DNA of 64,000 nt, from positions 30,106-94,105 of the forward strand of contig JBMNHF010000004.1 of assembly GCA_050950205.1 (NCBI GenBank), read 5' to 3'. Positions 52,385-63,455 of this stretch are shown here, one piece after another. Positions within the stretch are counted from its first letter, which is position 1. Every line of letters begins with the position of its first letter. The notes below the pieces were generated by a model. It did no database searches, had not been told where the DNA came from, and was given only the letters and a program-made list of their open reading frames with translations. The DNA is from WRAV01 sp050950205. GTDB lineage: Bacteria; Bacillota; Clostridia; Oscillospirales; Ruminococcaceae. The position numbers and the translations under genes were made by a program.

Positions 52385-53761
52385 ATGGAACAATTTACAC
52401 AACTGGTGGATCAGGTCAGCGGCTTTATCTGGAATAATGTGCTGCTGTTTTTGCTGGTGGGAACAGGAGTTCTGTTCTCGGTGCGCACCCGCTTTGTGCA
52501 GATCCGCCACTTTGGCGACGGACTAAAGCATCTGTTCGGCAGCTTTCGCTTAAAAGGCGAAGAAGCCGGCAAAGAGGGGATGTCCTCCTTCCAAGCCCTT
52601 ACCACCGCCATTGCCGCCCAGGTGGGAACCGGTAATATTGCCGGCTGCGCCACCGCCCTGTATTCCGGGGGCCCCGGCGCTATCTTTTGGATGTGGCTTT
52701 CTGCCTTTTTTGGGATGTCCACCAACTACGGGGAAGCTGTACTGGCCCAAATCTACAAGACAACCGATGCCGACGGCGAGGTGCTGGGCGGCCCGGCCTA
52801 TTATATCAGAGCCCGCTTTTCGGGGCGGTTTGGAAAATGGTTGGCAGGCTTTTTTTCACTGGCCATCATCTTTGCCTTGGGCTTTACAGGGAACATGGTG
52901 CAGTCCAATTCCATTGGCCAAGCCTTTGAAACCGCCTTTCACATCCCCCCTCTATACGTGGGGCTTGTCATTGCCGCTATCTGCGCCTTTACCTTTTTAG
53001 GCGGCGTTAGGCGCATTGCATCTCTGACCGAAAAACTGGTGCCCTTTATGGCATTCTTCTACCTGCTTGGCGGTTTCGCCGTTTTGGCAATCAACCGCAG
53101 CGAGATATTGCCTGCTTTTCGTTCCATTTTTGTCGGGGCCTTCAACCCCCAGGCCGTAGTGGGCGGTGCCGTGGGGATCGGCGTTCGCCAAGCCATGCGG
53201 TACGGTGTTGCCCGGGGGCTTTTTTCCAACGAAGCCGGCATGGGTTCCACCCCCCACGCCCATGCCCTTGCCAAGGTGGATAGGCCTCAGGACCAAGGAA
53301 TCATGGCCATTGTCAGCGTATTTATCGATACCTTTGTGGTGCTTAACATGACAGCCCTCGTCATTTTAACCTCGGGTCAGCTGCAGCCGGGTGTGGAGGG
53401 CTCCCCCCAGGGAACAGCGCTGACACAGGCAGCTTTCGGCAAAGCCTTTGGTTCTTTCGGCAATGCGTTTGTTGCCGTCTGCCTGTTTTTCTTTGCCTTC
53501 TCCACCATTATCGGGTGGTACTTCTTTGGCGAAGTCAATGTCAAAGCCCTGTTCGGAAAGAAGGCAACCAAAATCTACGCCCTGATTGTGGTGCTGTTTA
53601 TCATCCTCGGCTCCTTCCTCAAGGTGCAGCTGGTTTGGAACCTTTCCGACCTCTTTAACGCCTTGATGGTATTCCCCAACCTGATTGCTCTGCTGGCCTT
53701 GTCCGGCGTGGTGGCCAAGGCTGCTTTGGAACACGGGAAAGACCGTGAAGGAAAAAAATAA
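52385..53761 (+). CDS. AGCS-family alanine/glycine:cation symporter
   Basis: A 458-residue membrane protein with about eleven helices. Family motifs include VGTGNIAGCATAL near residue 77, SGGPGAIFWMWLSAFFGM and SNEAGMGSTPHAHA. It imports glycine or alanine with Na+ (or H+). The ATG at 52385 follows GGAAGGGA. Control by the glycine riboswitch just upstream suggests glycine is the main substrate. Confidence 0.95.
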   Translation: MEQFTQLVDQVSGFIWNNVLLFLLVGTGVLFSVRTRFVQIRHFGDGLKHLFGSFRLKGEEAGKEGMSSFQALTTAIAAQVGTGNIAGCATALYSGGPGAIFWMWLSAFFGMSTNYGEAVLAQIYKTTDADGEVLGGPAYYIRARFSGRFGKWLAGFFSLAIIFALGFTGNMVQSNSIGQAFETAFHIPPLYVGLVIAAICAFTFLGGVRRIASLTEKLVPFMAFFYLLGGFAVLAINRSEILPAFRSIFVGAFNPQAVVGGAVGIGVRQAMRYGVARGLFSNEAGMGSTPHAHALAKVDRPQDQGIMAIVSVFIDTFVVLNMTALVILTSGQLQPGVEGSPQGTALTQAAFGKAFGSFGNAFVAVCLFFFAFSTIIGWYFFGEVNVKALFGKKATKIYALIVVLFIILGSFLKVQLVWNLSDLFNALMVFPNLIALLALSGVVAKAALEHGKDREGKK

Positions 53762-53773
53762 TTTGGCCCAGAT

Positions 53774-53810
53774 AAATTCCCGGAAGAGGACACCCTTCCG
53801 GGAATTTTTT
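53774..53810 (+). terminator. Intrinsic terminator
   Basis: A 13-bp stem (53774-53786 with 53795-53807) and T6, 12 bases after the symporter stop. Confidence 0.93.
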
Positions 53811-53882
53811 ATCCTCTGCAGGAAGAAGGGTGGAAAACCGTGGAATCCTATCGTATAATAGAAAAAACTTCGGAGGTGCCAA

Positions 53883-54323
53883 ATGACTCGTCGGGTACTC
53901 ATTGATGCCGACGGCTGCCCCGTGGTGGATGAGGCGGTCTATCTGGCCGGACGGTTTGGCGTGCCCTGTCTGATTCTCTGCGATACTTCCCACCACTTTG
54001 AAAAGCCCGGCGCCCAAACCCTCACCTTTTCCAAGGGGACGGACAGCGTCGACTTTGCTTTGGTGAATCTGGTGCGGCCGGGGGACATTGTGGTCACCCA
54101 GGATTACGGCCTTGCCGCCATGTGTCTGGCGCGGGGTGCAAGGCCCCTTCGTCAGGACGGCATGGAATACACACCCCAAAACATCGACAGCCTGTTGCTG
54201 GCCCGCCATACCGCCCGAAGAATTCGCAGCGGGGGCGGACGGCTCAAGGGGCCGAAAAAGCGCACAGCCGAACAGGATGAGGCCTTTGTAAAGGCGCTGA
54301 CCAAACTGCTGCAGGAGGGATAA
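53883..54323 (+). CDS. YaiI/YqxD (DUF188) family protein
   Basis: A 146-residue protein of the PIN-like DUF188 family: MTRRVLIDADGCPVVDEAVY with acidic residues near the start and GDIVVTQDYGLAAMCLARGA in the middle. Predicted nuclease-like fold; biological role unknown. GGAGG precedes the ATG, and thpR follows after 2 bases. Confidence 0.92.
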   Translation: MTRRVLIDADGCPVVDEAVYLAGRFGVPCLILCDTSHHFEKPGAQTLTFSKGTDSVDFALVNLVRPGDIVVTQDYGLAAMCLARGARPLRQDGMEYTPQNIDSLLLARHTARRIRSGGGRLKGPKKRTAEQDEAFVKALTKLLQEG

Positions 54324-54325
54324 CG

Positions 54326-54850
54326 GTGCGGCTTTTTATTGCCATTGAATTTGACGAACAAACCAAGGCAAACATACTCCATGTTCAGCGGCAGCTTGCA
54401 ACATTGGGACAGGGCCGGTTCACCCATCGGGAAAACCTGCATCTAACCCTTGCCTTTTTGGGGGAGGTGCCTCTCTCCAGGGTAGCGGCCATTCGCCGTG
54501 CCATGGACCGCACAGCGGTGGAGGCCTTGACGCTGGTGTTTGACCACACCGGCCGTTTTCGCCGGGAGGGCGGGGATATCTGGTGGATTGGGCTTGCCAA
54601 ACACCAAAGGCTGCTGGAATTGCAGCAGGAGCTGGTACAGCATCTGGCGGCGGAAGGCTTTGCGCTGGAAAAACGCCCCTTTACTCCCCACATTACCCTG
54701 GCACGGCAGGTGCAGCTGACGGTGCAGCCCAAGGAAAGGGAACTGCTGGAAGAACCCTTTGAGGCAAAGGTTGACGGGATTAGCCTGATGCGCTCCCAGC
54801 GAATGGACGGCAGGCTTATCTACACCCCCCAATACCGCAAAAAGTGCTGA
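54326..54850 (+). CDS. thpR: RNA 2',3'-cyclic phosphodiesterase
   Basis: A 174-residue 2H phosphoesterase. The two active-site motifs are HLTLAFLG near residue 38 and HITLAR near residue 125. It opens 2',3'-cyclic phosphate ends of RNA. The start is a GTG at 54326, with GGAGG in the end of the previous gene. Confidence 0.92.
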   Translation: MRLFIAIEFDEQTKANILHVQRQLATLGQGRFTHRENLHLTLAFLGEVPLSRVAAIRRAMDRTAVEALTLVFDHTGRFRREGGDIWWIGLAKHQRLLELQQELVQHLAAEGFALEKRPFTPHITLARQVQLTVQPKERELLEEPFEAKVDGISLMRSQRMDGRLIYTPQYRKKC

Positions 54851-54936
54851 TTTTCTGAAAATCTCCAGTGCATTGCTTCAGAGAGCACCCAACCATAACA
54901 TAGCAAGGGGCAAAGGAGATTTTTCGGGACAGCCTA

Positions 54937-54965
54937 TTGACAAAGTGGTCAACCCGTGCTAAAAT
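54937..54965 (+). promoter_or_regulatory. tRNA-Leu(CAG) promoter
   Basis: TTGACA (54937-54942), 17 bases, TAAAAT (54960-54965), 13 bases before the tRNA. Confidence 0.85.
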
Positions 54966-54977
54966 AATCTTCGTCAC

Positions 54978-55064
54978 GCGGATATGGCGGAATCGGCAGA
55001 CGCGCTAGATTCAGGTTCTAGTCGGGGCAACTCGGTGGAGGTTCAAGTCCTCTTATCCGCACCA
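54978..55064 (+). tRNA. tRNA-Leu(CAG)
   Basis: An 87-nt class II tRNA: acceptor GCGGATA with TATCCGC, anticodon stem CTAGA/TCTAG around TTCAGGT (anticodon CAG), a variable arm, T loop TTCAAGT, and CCA. No intron, unlike the UAA isoacceptor in this window. Confidence 0.96.
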
Positions 55065-55065
55065 T

Positions 55066-55120
55066 AACTGGACACCAGTTTTGATACATCAGTATCACGA
55101 TTGGTGTCCAGTTTTTTTTG
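55066..55120 (+). terminator. Terminator of tRNA-Leu(CAG)
   Basis: ACTGGACACCA pairs with TGGTGTCCAGT, followed by T8. Confidence 0.9.
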
Positions 55121-55278
55121 CAAAACCCTTATTTGCAAGAATGAAATAACATGTAACAACCAAAAGGAACGAATTCGTTGCAGTGAAAAAGAAATGCTTG
55201 ACCGGGGCAAAATCGACGTATATACTGAAAAAAAATAGCTATAACCCAAAAATTTACAAAAAAATAAGGGTGGAACAT

Positions 55279-57057
55279 ATGAAAAATTTATCCATATCCA
55301 AAAAGCTCGCCCTATCCTTTTCGATTATTTTGATCCTCTTTGTTGTTACGATCCTGTTCTCTGTTTTTATGGGATTGCAAACGGTAACCACATCCTTCAA
55401 AACCTTTTATACCAGCCCCTATACGGCGACCAACACCATCAACAATATGAGAAGACAGCTCTAGGGCATTCAAAAGGATATGTCGTACATCATCATTGAC
55501 GATCCTTCCAACTACCAGACCTGGCTGGATGATTGGGATAGCAGAACCGCCGACTTTGATCAATCCATTGCCAAAATTGAACCGCTGCTAATGTCGGACC
55601 AAAACAAACAGAAGCTGCAAGAACTGAAGGCAGACTGGGAGCAGTTAAAGCAGATCGGCACCAAATTCATCGATGCCATAAAGAGCAAGAACACAGACTC
55701 TGCAAAGAAAATCTTATTGGAAGAATATTACCCTGCCTCTCTAACCGTAGTGGATTTTTCTAAGGAGCTGATTGATAGCGCCAATACAGTAGCCGCCAAC
55801 TATTACCAGCAGTCCCAAAGGGCGGCTCAGTTTGCGTTTTTCCTTTCCATTGCGCTTTTTGCAGCATCTTTAATTTTGGGCTTTATTTTGTGCGTTTACA
55901 TTATACGGTCGATTACCAAGCCATTGCAGGAAATCGAGGTTGCCGCCGGTATGCTGGCAGATGGCAACCTCAGCACTCATATTACATACGAATCTAAGGA
56001 CGAGCTCGGATCGGTTGCCAAGAGTTTTCAAACCGTGATTGAAACCTTGCAGCTTTACATCTTTGATATTTCCGAGAAGCTGAGTGAAATCGCAAAAGGA
56101 AATTTGGACTTATCCGTTCATACGGATTATAAAAATGACTTTTTGCCCATCAAACAATCCCTTGAGAATATTATTGCATCGCAGAGCGAGACGTTTGCGC
56201 AAATTACCACTTCGGCAGGGCAGGTGAATGCTGCCGCCGATCAAATTTCTTCAGGGGCACAGGCGTTGTCCTCCGGCGCTTCGGAACAGGCCGCAACGGT
56301 GGAGGAGCTCACCGCATCCATTGCCAGCGTGTCGCAGCAGGCGGAGTATAACAAAGCAAATGTGCAAAAATCTGCAGCCTATGTGGAGCAAGCGGCAAAA
56401 AACATCCTGGACAGCAACGAATCGATGCAGCGTCTCAATGTATCCATGGGGGAGATTGGCAAAGCGTCTCAGGAAATTTCCAAAGTCACCAAGTTGGTGG
56501 AAGACATTGCCTTCCAGACCAACATTCTTGCCCTCAATGCGGCGGTGGAAGCTGCGCGCGCAGGCAGTGCCGGAAAAGGCTTTGCGGTGGTAGCGGATGA
56601 AGTGCGCAACCTTGCAGCAAAATCCGCCGAAGCCGCCCAAAAGACCGCCGAGTTGATCGAGACCTCTGTTGTAACCGTGTCGGAGGGGAAACAAATTGCA
56701 GATGATACCTTAAAGCGCTTGGCGGAAGCTTCCGAGAAAGCAAAATTTGCCGTACAGTCCATTCGCGAAATTGAAACGGCCACCAGTGAGCAGGCGGTAT
56801 CGATTGAACAGATTAACGAAGGCCTGACACAGGTTTCTGCCGTGGTGCAAACCAATGCTGCCACCGCAGAGGAAAACTCCGCCGCCAGCGAGGAACTGCT
56901 GGCACAGGCACAGACCTTGCTCTCCGAGGTGAGCAAATTTAAGCTCTCCCATACCCTTAAATTTTCCGCAAATTCCCCAGAAAGAGGACGTGCGGGGCAA
57001 TCTGACGGTGAAGAGGAATCCCGCATGAGCCTTTCCTATGGGGCAGGCAAATATTAA
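55279..57057 (+). pseudogene. Methyl-accepting chemotaxis protein with an in-frame amber codon
   Basis: A chemoreceptor of 592 codons. N-terminal helix MKNLSISKKLALSFSIILIL, a periplasmic four-helix-type domain, second membrane helix near residues 190-215, a HAMP region and a signalling domain with the hairpin tip EDIAFQTNILALNAAVEAAR. Codon 62 is TAG (55462-55464), between MRRQL and GIQKDM, in the same frame. CAG to TAG would be one change. Without readthrough only a 61-residue stub, or an N-terminally cut protein from a later ATG (55480), is made. AAGGGTGG precedes the ATG. Confidence 0.85.
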
Positions 57058-57096
57058 CCGTTGCAATTCTCTATCCATGCTTGATGCAAGCTTTTC

Positions 57097-57130
57097 AAGG
57101 CTTCCACTTTCAAAGTGGAAGCCTTTTTTG
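57097..57130 (+). terminator. Terminator after the chemoreceptor gene
   Basis: A 14-bp stem (AAGGCTTCCACTTT with its complement) followed by T6. Confidence 0.92.
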
Positions 57131-57481
57131 TGGGTTTGTATAAACTCTAAAAACTAAAAAAGGGCGCTGATTTTTCGGCTGCTTCAAAGCAGGTAAGGGC
57201 GGCGCCCACTTTTTGGCATAAAAAAGTATTTCATGTCGAAAAAATAGTGTTTCGTGCAGCGGACGGATTTTGGGGCTCCTATTTTGGTAATGTGTTATTT
57301 AAGGCAACGTGTGTGCTCCGCCCATAACTGGACAATGGCAATCCCCTGTTTGCCCTGCCTCTTGCAGCTTGTGGGGAAAGGGGCGGGGTGAACGATGTTG
57401 TTTAAACAGGGTGTGGATCCTCTTGCCAAACCCTACAATACTCTTGAAAAAAGCCTTTTGCAAGAAAAGGAGGACAGTTTC
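57131..57481. other. Intergenic region before the surface-protein gene
   Basis: Contains a GGGCGC/GCGCCC inverted repeat (57161-57207) with TTTTT behind it and otherwise nothing recognisable. The surface gene has AAAGGAGG just before its ATG. Confidence 0.4.
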
Positions 57482-60400
57482 ATGAAAAAAGCGCTGAGTC
57501 TGTTTTTGGCACTGTGCATGGTGTTTACTACTTTTCCGGTATGGGTGATGGCGCAGGAAGTGGACACCATCACCGGCTTGAGCGAAGAAATCATCGGTTT
57601 TTCTGCCCTTGCCCAAACCGAAAAAACCGTAGCGCTGGGTACATCCCTCAAGGACTTGGATTTACCCGCCACACTGACCGCTACGGTGCAGGCGGTCCAT
57701 TCTGTCGAGGAGGAGGCTAGGCCAGATTCCGGCAGCGTGGGCGAGGATCCATCCACACCTGATGAGGCGTTAGAAGAGCCTGCGGACGACGCCGTAAGCG
57801 GCGATGAGGATACACCCGCACCCGCCGGCGCATTGGAAGGGCCTGCGGAAGGCTCCGGCATCTCCGCACATGATACATCCTCAACCGCTGAGCAAATGGC
57901 TGCCGCCTCCTCCCCCGGGGAGGAGGCCGACCAGCCGGAGGAAACCGGCAAAACCACCCGAACCATTGCCGTCACCTGGGCTTCCCAGCCGGAATATGAC
58001 GCAAACGCCGAGGGTGAATATCTCTTCACCCCGGTGATAGAGGGCTACACCGTCAGCGCAGAACTGCCCCAAATCAAGGTGACGGTGCAGTTTACCCCCG
58101 CCCCTGCGGCGTTGGGCATGTTGTTGGGCTCTACCGGAAGCATCCTCTCCATTCAGGTTTCCACCGCAGATGAACTTATGGCAGCCATTCCCGATATAGC
58201 AACGAATGGCACGATCTTTTTGACAGATGACATCACCCTCACTGAGACGGTTACCATCAACCACTCCAGAAGTTTTACCATTAACCTTGGCGGCAAAACG
58301 CTGGACGGCGGCGCAAGCACCTGCATTCAACACAATGGCAGCGGTATCCTGACCATTCAAAATGGCAAGATCACTGCGAATACAGATACGAACAAGCACA
58401 CAATTGAATTAAACTCATCATCCGGTGGGCTTAGGGTGATCGATGCGACCGTGGAAAATACCAGTTACGGTAATGGAATTGTATCTTGGTCCGCCATTAC
58501 CATTGAAGGCGGAACCGTGAAAGCCGCTAAAAATGATGCCATTGAAATCAAAGGGCAAGGTGGCCTGAATATTTCCGGCGCAACCATAGAAGGAGCCGTC
58601 GTGTGGTATTAGAATAAGTGCCACTGCCACAACACCCACCGTTACTATTGGTGGCGGAACTTATATTAGTAATCATGATTCTTTGGGCAGTGCCATTATT
58701 TTGCTTTCCAACAACACCACCCTAATCCTCAAGGGCTGCACCGTTTATTCCGAGGGCAACTATGCAGTTAGTATTGGTTTCGGCTCTAATGCAACCTTCA
58801 AAATCCAGGGGGAATCCCCTGTCGTCCTACAGGGTAAACGCACTAGAGCGGCATATAATGCCCCGGATTTGAGCGGCTATACGGGTATTATCCATGCCAG
58901 CACCAATGTTGACGGTTCCCAAAGCCAAGTCATTTCCGCCGAAGTCCTGAACAATAACATCAATCCCTATAAATACCTTGCCTTTACGCCTGGCAACCCT
59001 AAAATTCGCAACGCAACCACCAATGCCTTTTATGATAACCTGCAAACCGCCTTCGATGAGGTACGGGAGGGCGAAACCATCGAACTGGTGGGCGACCTCA
59101 CCCTTGCCGAGACGGTGGAAATCCCCGCGGGTGACGACCGCAGCTTTATCCTTGATTTAAATAACCATACGCTGGACGGCGGCAGCGGCACCGGCATCCG
59201 GCACAACGGCGGCGGCACCTCTGACCATTGCCAACGGCATCCGCGCCACCGCCCAAACCGGCACCATAAAAGGCGGCATAGACGGAACCGGAAGGGTGGC
59301 AATTGCCGGCCCCGTTGTTATCCAGGGCGCGCCTGCTTTCAACAATACCAATTTGGTTTTAGATGGCGTGATGGTGGTCAAAGCCAGCACCAGCCCCGAT
59401 GGCAGCACGTCGGCCCCTTACGATGAAAGCCAGCTTTCCAGCTACCGATATCTCGAATTTGGATTCTCTTTCTATGCCAAAATCGGCGACACGGGTTACA
59501 GCCTCCTGGAGGATGCCGTTGCCGCGGTGCAGGCGGGAGAAACCATTGTGTTGCTGGAAAACACTACCCTGGATAACACCGATTACCATTGACAAAAGCT
59601 TATGATATTACCCTTGACCTGAACGGCAAAACGATAGAGCATGCGAACAAATTTTTTTACACAGGTTCCGGCAAACTGACCATTGACAGCAGCTTGGATG
59701 GCGGCGCCATCCAAGCAACAAGCGGTGCGGGTATTCGAATCGATTCCGGTGCTATCGCTTTAACAATTAAGGATTGCACTATAAGCGGTAACACAAGCGG
59801 AATAGCCTTTGAGAACCCCAGCGGCTTCCAGAGCTTAGATATCATTGCCTCCACGGTGACCGGACAGCAAGGAATTTACTACTCAAGTAACTGTAATTAT
59901 AAGCCTGTTGGCGCAATCAATATTACGAACAGCGACATTATTGGAAACGGCACATCTTATAATCTTTATGGCATTCAGCTCAATTATGCAATGACCGACG
60001 GTATTCATATTGACGGCGGTACAATCTTTGGCGTTTCTAGAGCCGTTTATTGTCAAATTGGCAGCACCAATAATATTATAACGGTTTCCGGACCTGCGCT
60101 TTTAAAAGCTACAAATAATTCTGCAATCATTTCTGTAAAACTGCAGATGAATGGCGTAAAAGTGGTGAAGGCAAGCATGAATTCCGACGGTAGCTTGCCG
60201 GACAACCCTTACGATGCCAGCAAACTTACCAGCTACAAATACCTTGAGTTTGCGCCGAAAGATACCTATACCATCACCTACAACGCCAACGGCGGCGATG
60301 GAACCATGGAAGCCGGAACAGCCATCGAGGAGGAAGCCTTTACCCTGCCGGAAAACGGTTTTACCCCTCCTGCAGGCAAGCGGTTTCAAGCTTGGGCCAT

Positions 60401-63247
60401 CGGCAGCACTTCCGGCACACAGGTGAGTGCGGGCGGCAGCTACACCTTCACCGCAGATACCACCGTTTACGCTATATGGGAAGATATCACCTACACCATC
60501 ACCTACAACGCCAACGGCGGCACCGGCTCCATGACAGCCGGAACGGCTACCTATGGCAAGCCCTTTACTCTGCCGGCAAACGGTTTTACCCCTCCTGCGG
60601 GCAAGCGGCTTAAAGCTTGGGCCATCGGCAGCACTTTCGGCACACAGGTGAGTGCGGGCGGCAGCTACACCTTCACCGCAGATACCACCGTCTACGCTAT
60701 ATGGGAAGATATCACCTATACCATCACCTACAACGCCAACGGCGGCGCCGGCTCCATGACGGCCGGAACGGCTACCCATGGCAAGCCCTTTACCCTGCCG
60801 GCAAACGGCTTTACCCCTCCTGCGGGCAAGCGGCTTAAAGCTTGGGCCCTCGGCAGCACTTCCGGCACACAGAGTGAGTGCGGGCGGCAGCTACACCTTC
60901 ACCGCAGATACCACCGCCTACGCTATATGGGAAGATATCACCTATACCATCACCTACGACGCCAACGGCGGCGGCGGCTCTATGACGGACGGAACAGCTA
61001 CCCATGGCAAACCCTTCACCCTGCCGGAAAACGGCTTTACCCCTCCTGCAGGCAAGCGGTTTCAAGCTTGGGCCCTCGGCGGCACTTCCGGCACACAGAG
61101 GAGTGCGGGCGGCAGCTACACTTTCACCGCAGATACCACCGCCTACGCTATATGGGAAGATATCACCTATACCATCACCTACGACGCCAACGGCGGCAGC
61201 GGCTCTATGACGGACGGAACAGCTACCCATGGCAAACCCTTCACCCTGCCGGAAAACGGCTTTACCCCTCCTGCGGGCAAGCGGTTTGTGGCTTGGGCCA
61301 TTGGCAGCCCTTCCGGCCCACAGATGAGTGCGGGAGGCTGGTATCTCTTCTCTGCAAATACCACCGTTTACGCTGTGTGGGAGCACATCACCTACACCAT
61401 CACCGCAACGGCAGGTGCGGGAGGCAGCATTTCTCCCAGCGGCGGCGTGACGGTGAACAGCGGTGACAGCAGAACCTTCACCATTACCCCCAACAGCAAC
61501 TACTCCATCGCCGACGTCAAGGTGGATGACGTAAGCCAAGGCAAAATCACAAGCTACACCTTCGACAACGTCACCGCCGACCACACCATATCCGTCACCT
61601 TCAACCACAACGGCGGCAGTTCCAGCGGCCGCAGCAGCAGCGACGACGATGACAGCTCCTCCGGCGGCAGTTCGGGCAGCAGTTCCAACGCCGCGCCCCT
61701 TGTGGTGGCGGACCAGCCCAACGCTCCCACCCAAGGGGAAACCACCGTTTCCGGCACGGTGGACGCCAGCGGCAACCTCACCGTAAACGTCACCAACCAA
61801 GCTGTTACCAACGCCCTAGATCAGGCGCTGGCAGAAGCTCGGAAAAACGGAACTGTGGAAAACGGCGTCACCGTCGTCATCCAGGCGGGTACCAGTGGCA
61901 ACTGGGCCGGCACCGCCGCCGGCTCCCGCGTCACGGTAAACCTGCCCAAGGCGGTGCAGGAAACCATCATCGCAAAACAAATTATCAACACCGTGATTGT
62001 AGTGAACAACCCCGACATTCGGGTGGGCTTGGATTTAACGGCGGTAAGAGAAATCAACCAGCAGGCAAAGTCGGATGTCCACATCACCGCTACCCGCAGA
62101 AGCAGCGAACGGCTGACCGGGGATGCCAGAAATGCCATTGGAAACCGCCCCACCTTTGATCTTACGGTGAGCTACGGAAGCGGCAAACAGGTGCAAAGCT
62201 TCGGCAGCGGCACCGTGGCCATCGCTATTCCCTACACCCTTGGGGCCACCGAAACTGCCGGAAACCTCATGGCGGTTTATGTAGATGACAACGGCAAGGT
62301 TCACTGGCTGACCAACTCGGTCTACGACAGCGAAGCAAAGGTGCTGCGCTTTACCACCAACCACTTCTCCACCTACGGCGTGGGCTACAAGCAGGGCAAC
62401 GCCTTCACCGACCTTGGAACCCACTGGGCAAAGGATGATATCGAGTTTGCGGTAAGCCCGTGGGCTCCTTGGCGGCACCACCGCCACCACCTTTGGGCCC
62501 AACGCCGCTTTGACAAGGGGTGCGCTGGTCACTGCTTTAGGGCGCCTTGCCAATGTGGATGTCAGCGGCTACGCAAAAAGCAGCTTTGCCGATGTCAAAC
62601 AAGGTGCTTACTACCTTGGCTACGCGGAATGGGCGGCTAAGAAGAACATCCTTGAGGGCAGCAATGGCAAATTTGCTCCCGATCAAGCTATCACCCGGGA
62701 GCAGTTGGCGGTAATTTTGCACAGCTACGCCAAAGCCACCGGCTTTACCCTGCCAAAGGTGCAGGTGGAAAACACCTTTGCGGACAGCAGCAAAATCAGC
62801 GTCAGCGCCAAAGATGCCGTCAAACAGGTGCAGATGGCGGGTATCCTAAGCAGCAAACAGAGCAATCGCTTCGACCCGAAGGGCACCGTCACCCGTGCTG
62901 AGTTTGCGGCCGTACTCCGCCGCCTGGTGGAGCGGAAGATTTCCGGTGACGCCATGCAGGGTTGGGTGAGGAACGATGCCGGCCAGTGGGTGTACTGCCA
63001 GGACGGCAAGCCGGTCACCGGGAAAAAGGTAGTTGACGGCCAAACTTATGCCTTTGACCAGCATGGCGTGACGGCGGACGAACCGAAGAAACGAAAGGCC
63101 GGCACCTACGCCGTGCAGCAGGGAGACAGCTTTTGGCTGATTGCTTACAAGGTAGGCTGCACCATCAGCGATTTGGAGCACCTCAATCGCAAGAGCAGAA
63201 ACGATATGCTTCATCCCGGCGATGTGCTCCAAATACCCCAGAAGTAA
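57482..63247 (+). pseudogene. Giant SLH/LysM surface protein, six +1 frameshifts
   Basis: Restored, the product has about 1,920 residues. Order: signal peptide (MKKALSLFLALCMVFTTFPV), an Ig-like domain split by an acidic Pro/Asp linker, several right-handed beta-helix segments, five 75-residue InlB-type repeats, a GAGGSISPSGGVTVNSG domain, a Ser/Gly/Asp linker, a beta domain, S-layer homology motifs (FTDLGTHWAKDDIEFA, SFADVKQGAYYLGYAEWAAK), a choline-binding-like repeat and a C-terminal LysM (YAVQQGDSFWLIAYKVG). The frame breaks are near 58604, 59220, 59578, 59594, 60872 and 62458; each is cured by removing one base. It would attach to the wall by SLH/LysM and present adhesive repeats. Confidence 0.8.
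60267..61391 (+). repeat. Five tandem 225-bp repeats (InlB B-type)
   Basis: Copies begin at 60267, 60492, 60717, 60943 and 61168. Each encodes 75 residues starting YTITYNANGG and ending YAIWEDI. Copies 2 and 3 are almost identical in DNA, as are 4 and 5, which points to recent duplication or gene conversion. The third copy is one base longer (60872), causing a frameshift. Confidence 0.93.
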
Positions 63248-63262
63248 TAGGAGCGCTTATAG

Positions 63263-63299
63263 AAAAAGGCTGTCCATCGGGTGGACAGCCTTTTTCTTT
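63263..63299 (+). terminator. Terminator of the surface-protein gene
   Basis: A 14-bp perfect stem (63263-63276 with 63282-63295) around TCGGG, with T5. Confidence 0.92.
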
Positions 63300-63425
63300 G
63301 CCGATCAATAGAGCGTTAGGCCCTAAAGGTTGGATGGTGCCGCAAAGCTTTCTCAAAGCGGCGCCTGCCGCAGGGCAAAGGCTTTGGCAAACTCGTTCTA
63401 TGCAAGAAGAAAAGAGAGGATAAAA

Positions 63426-63455
63426 AGAACCGCAGTAAAAATACTACGGTTTTAT
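63426..63455 (-). terminator. Terminator of the LysR-type gene
   Basis: AACCGTAGTA pairs with TACTGCGGTT (one mismatch) just past the stop, with a T-containing tail on the lower strand. Confidence 0.5.
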
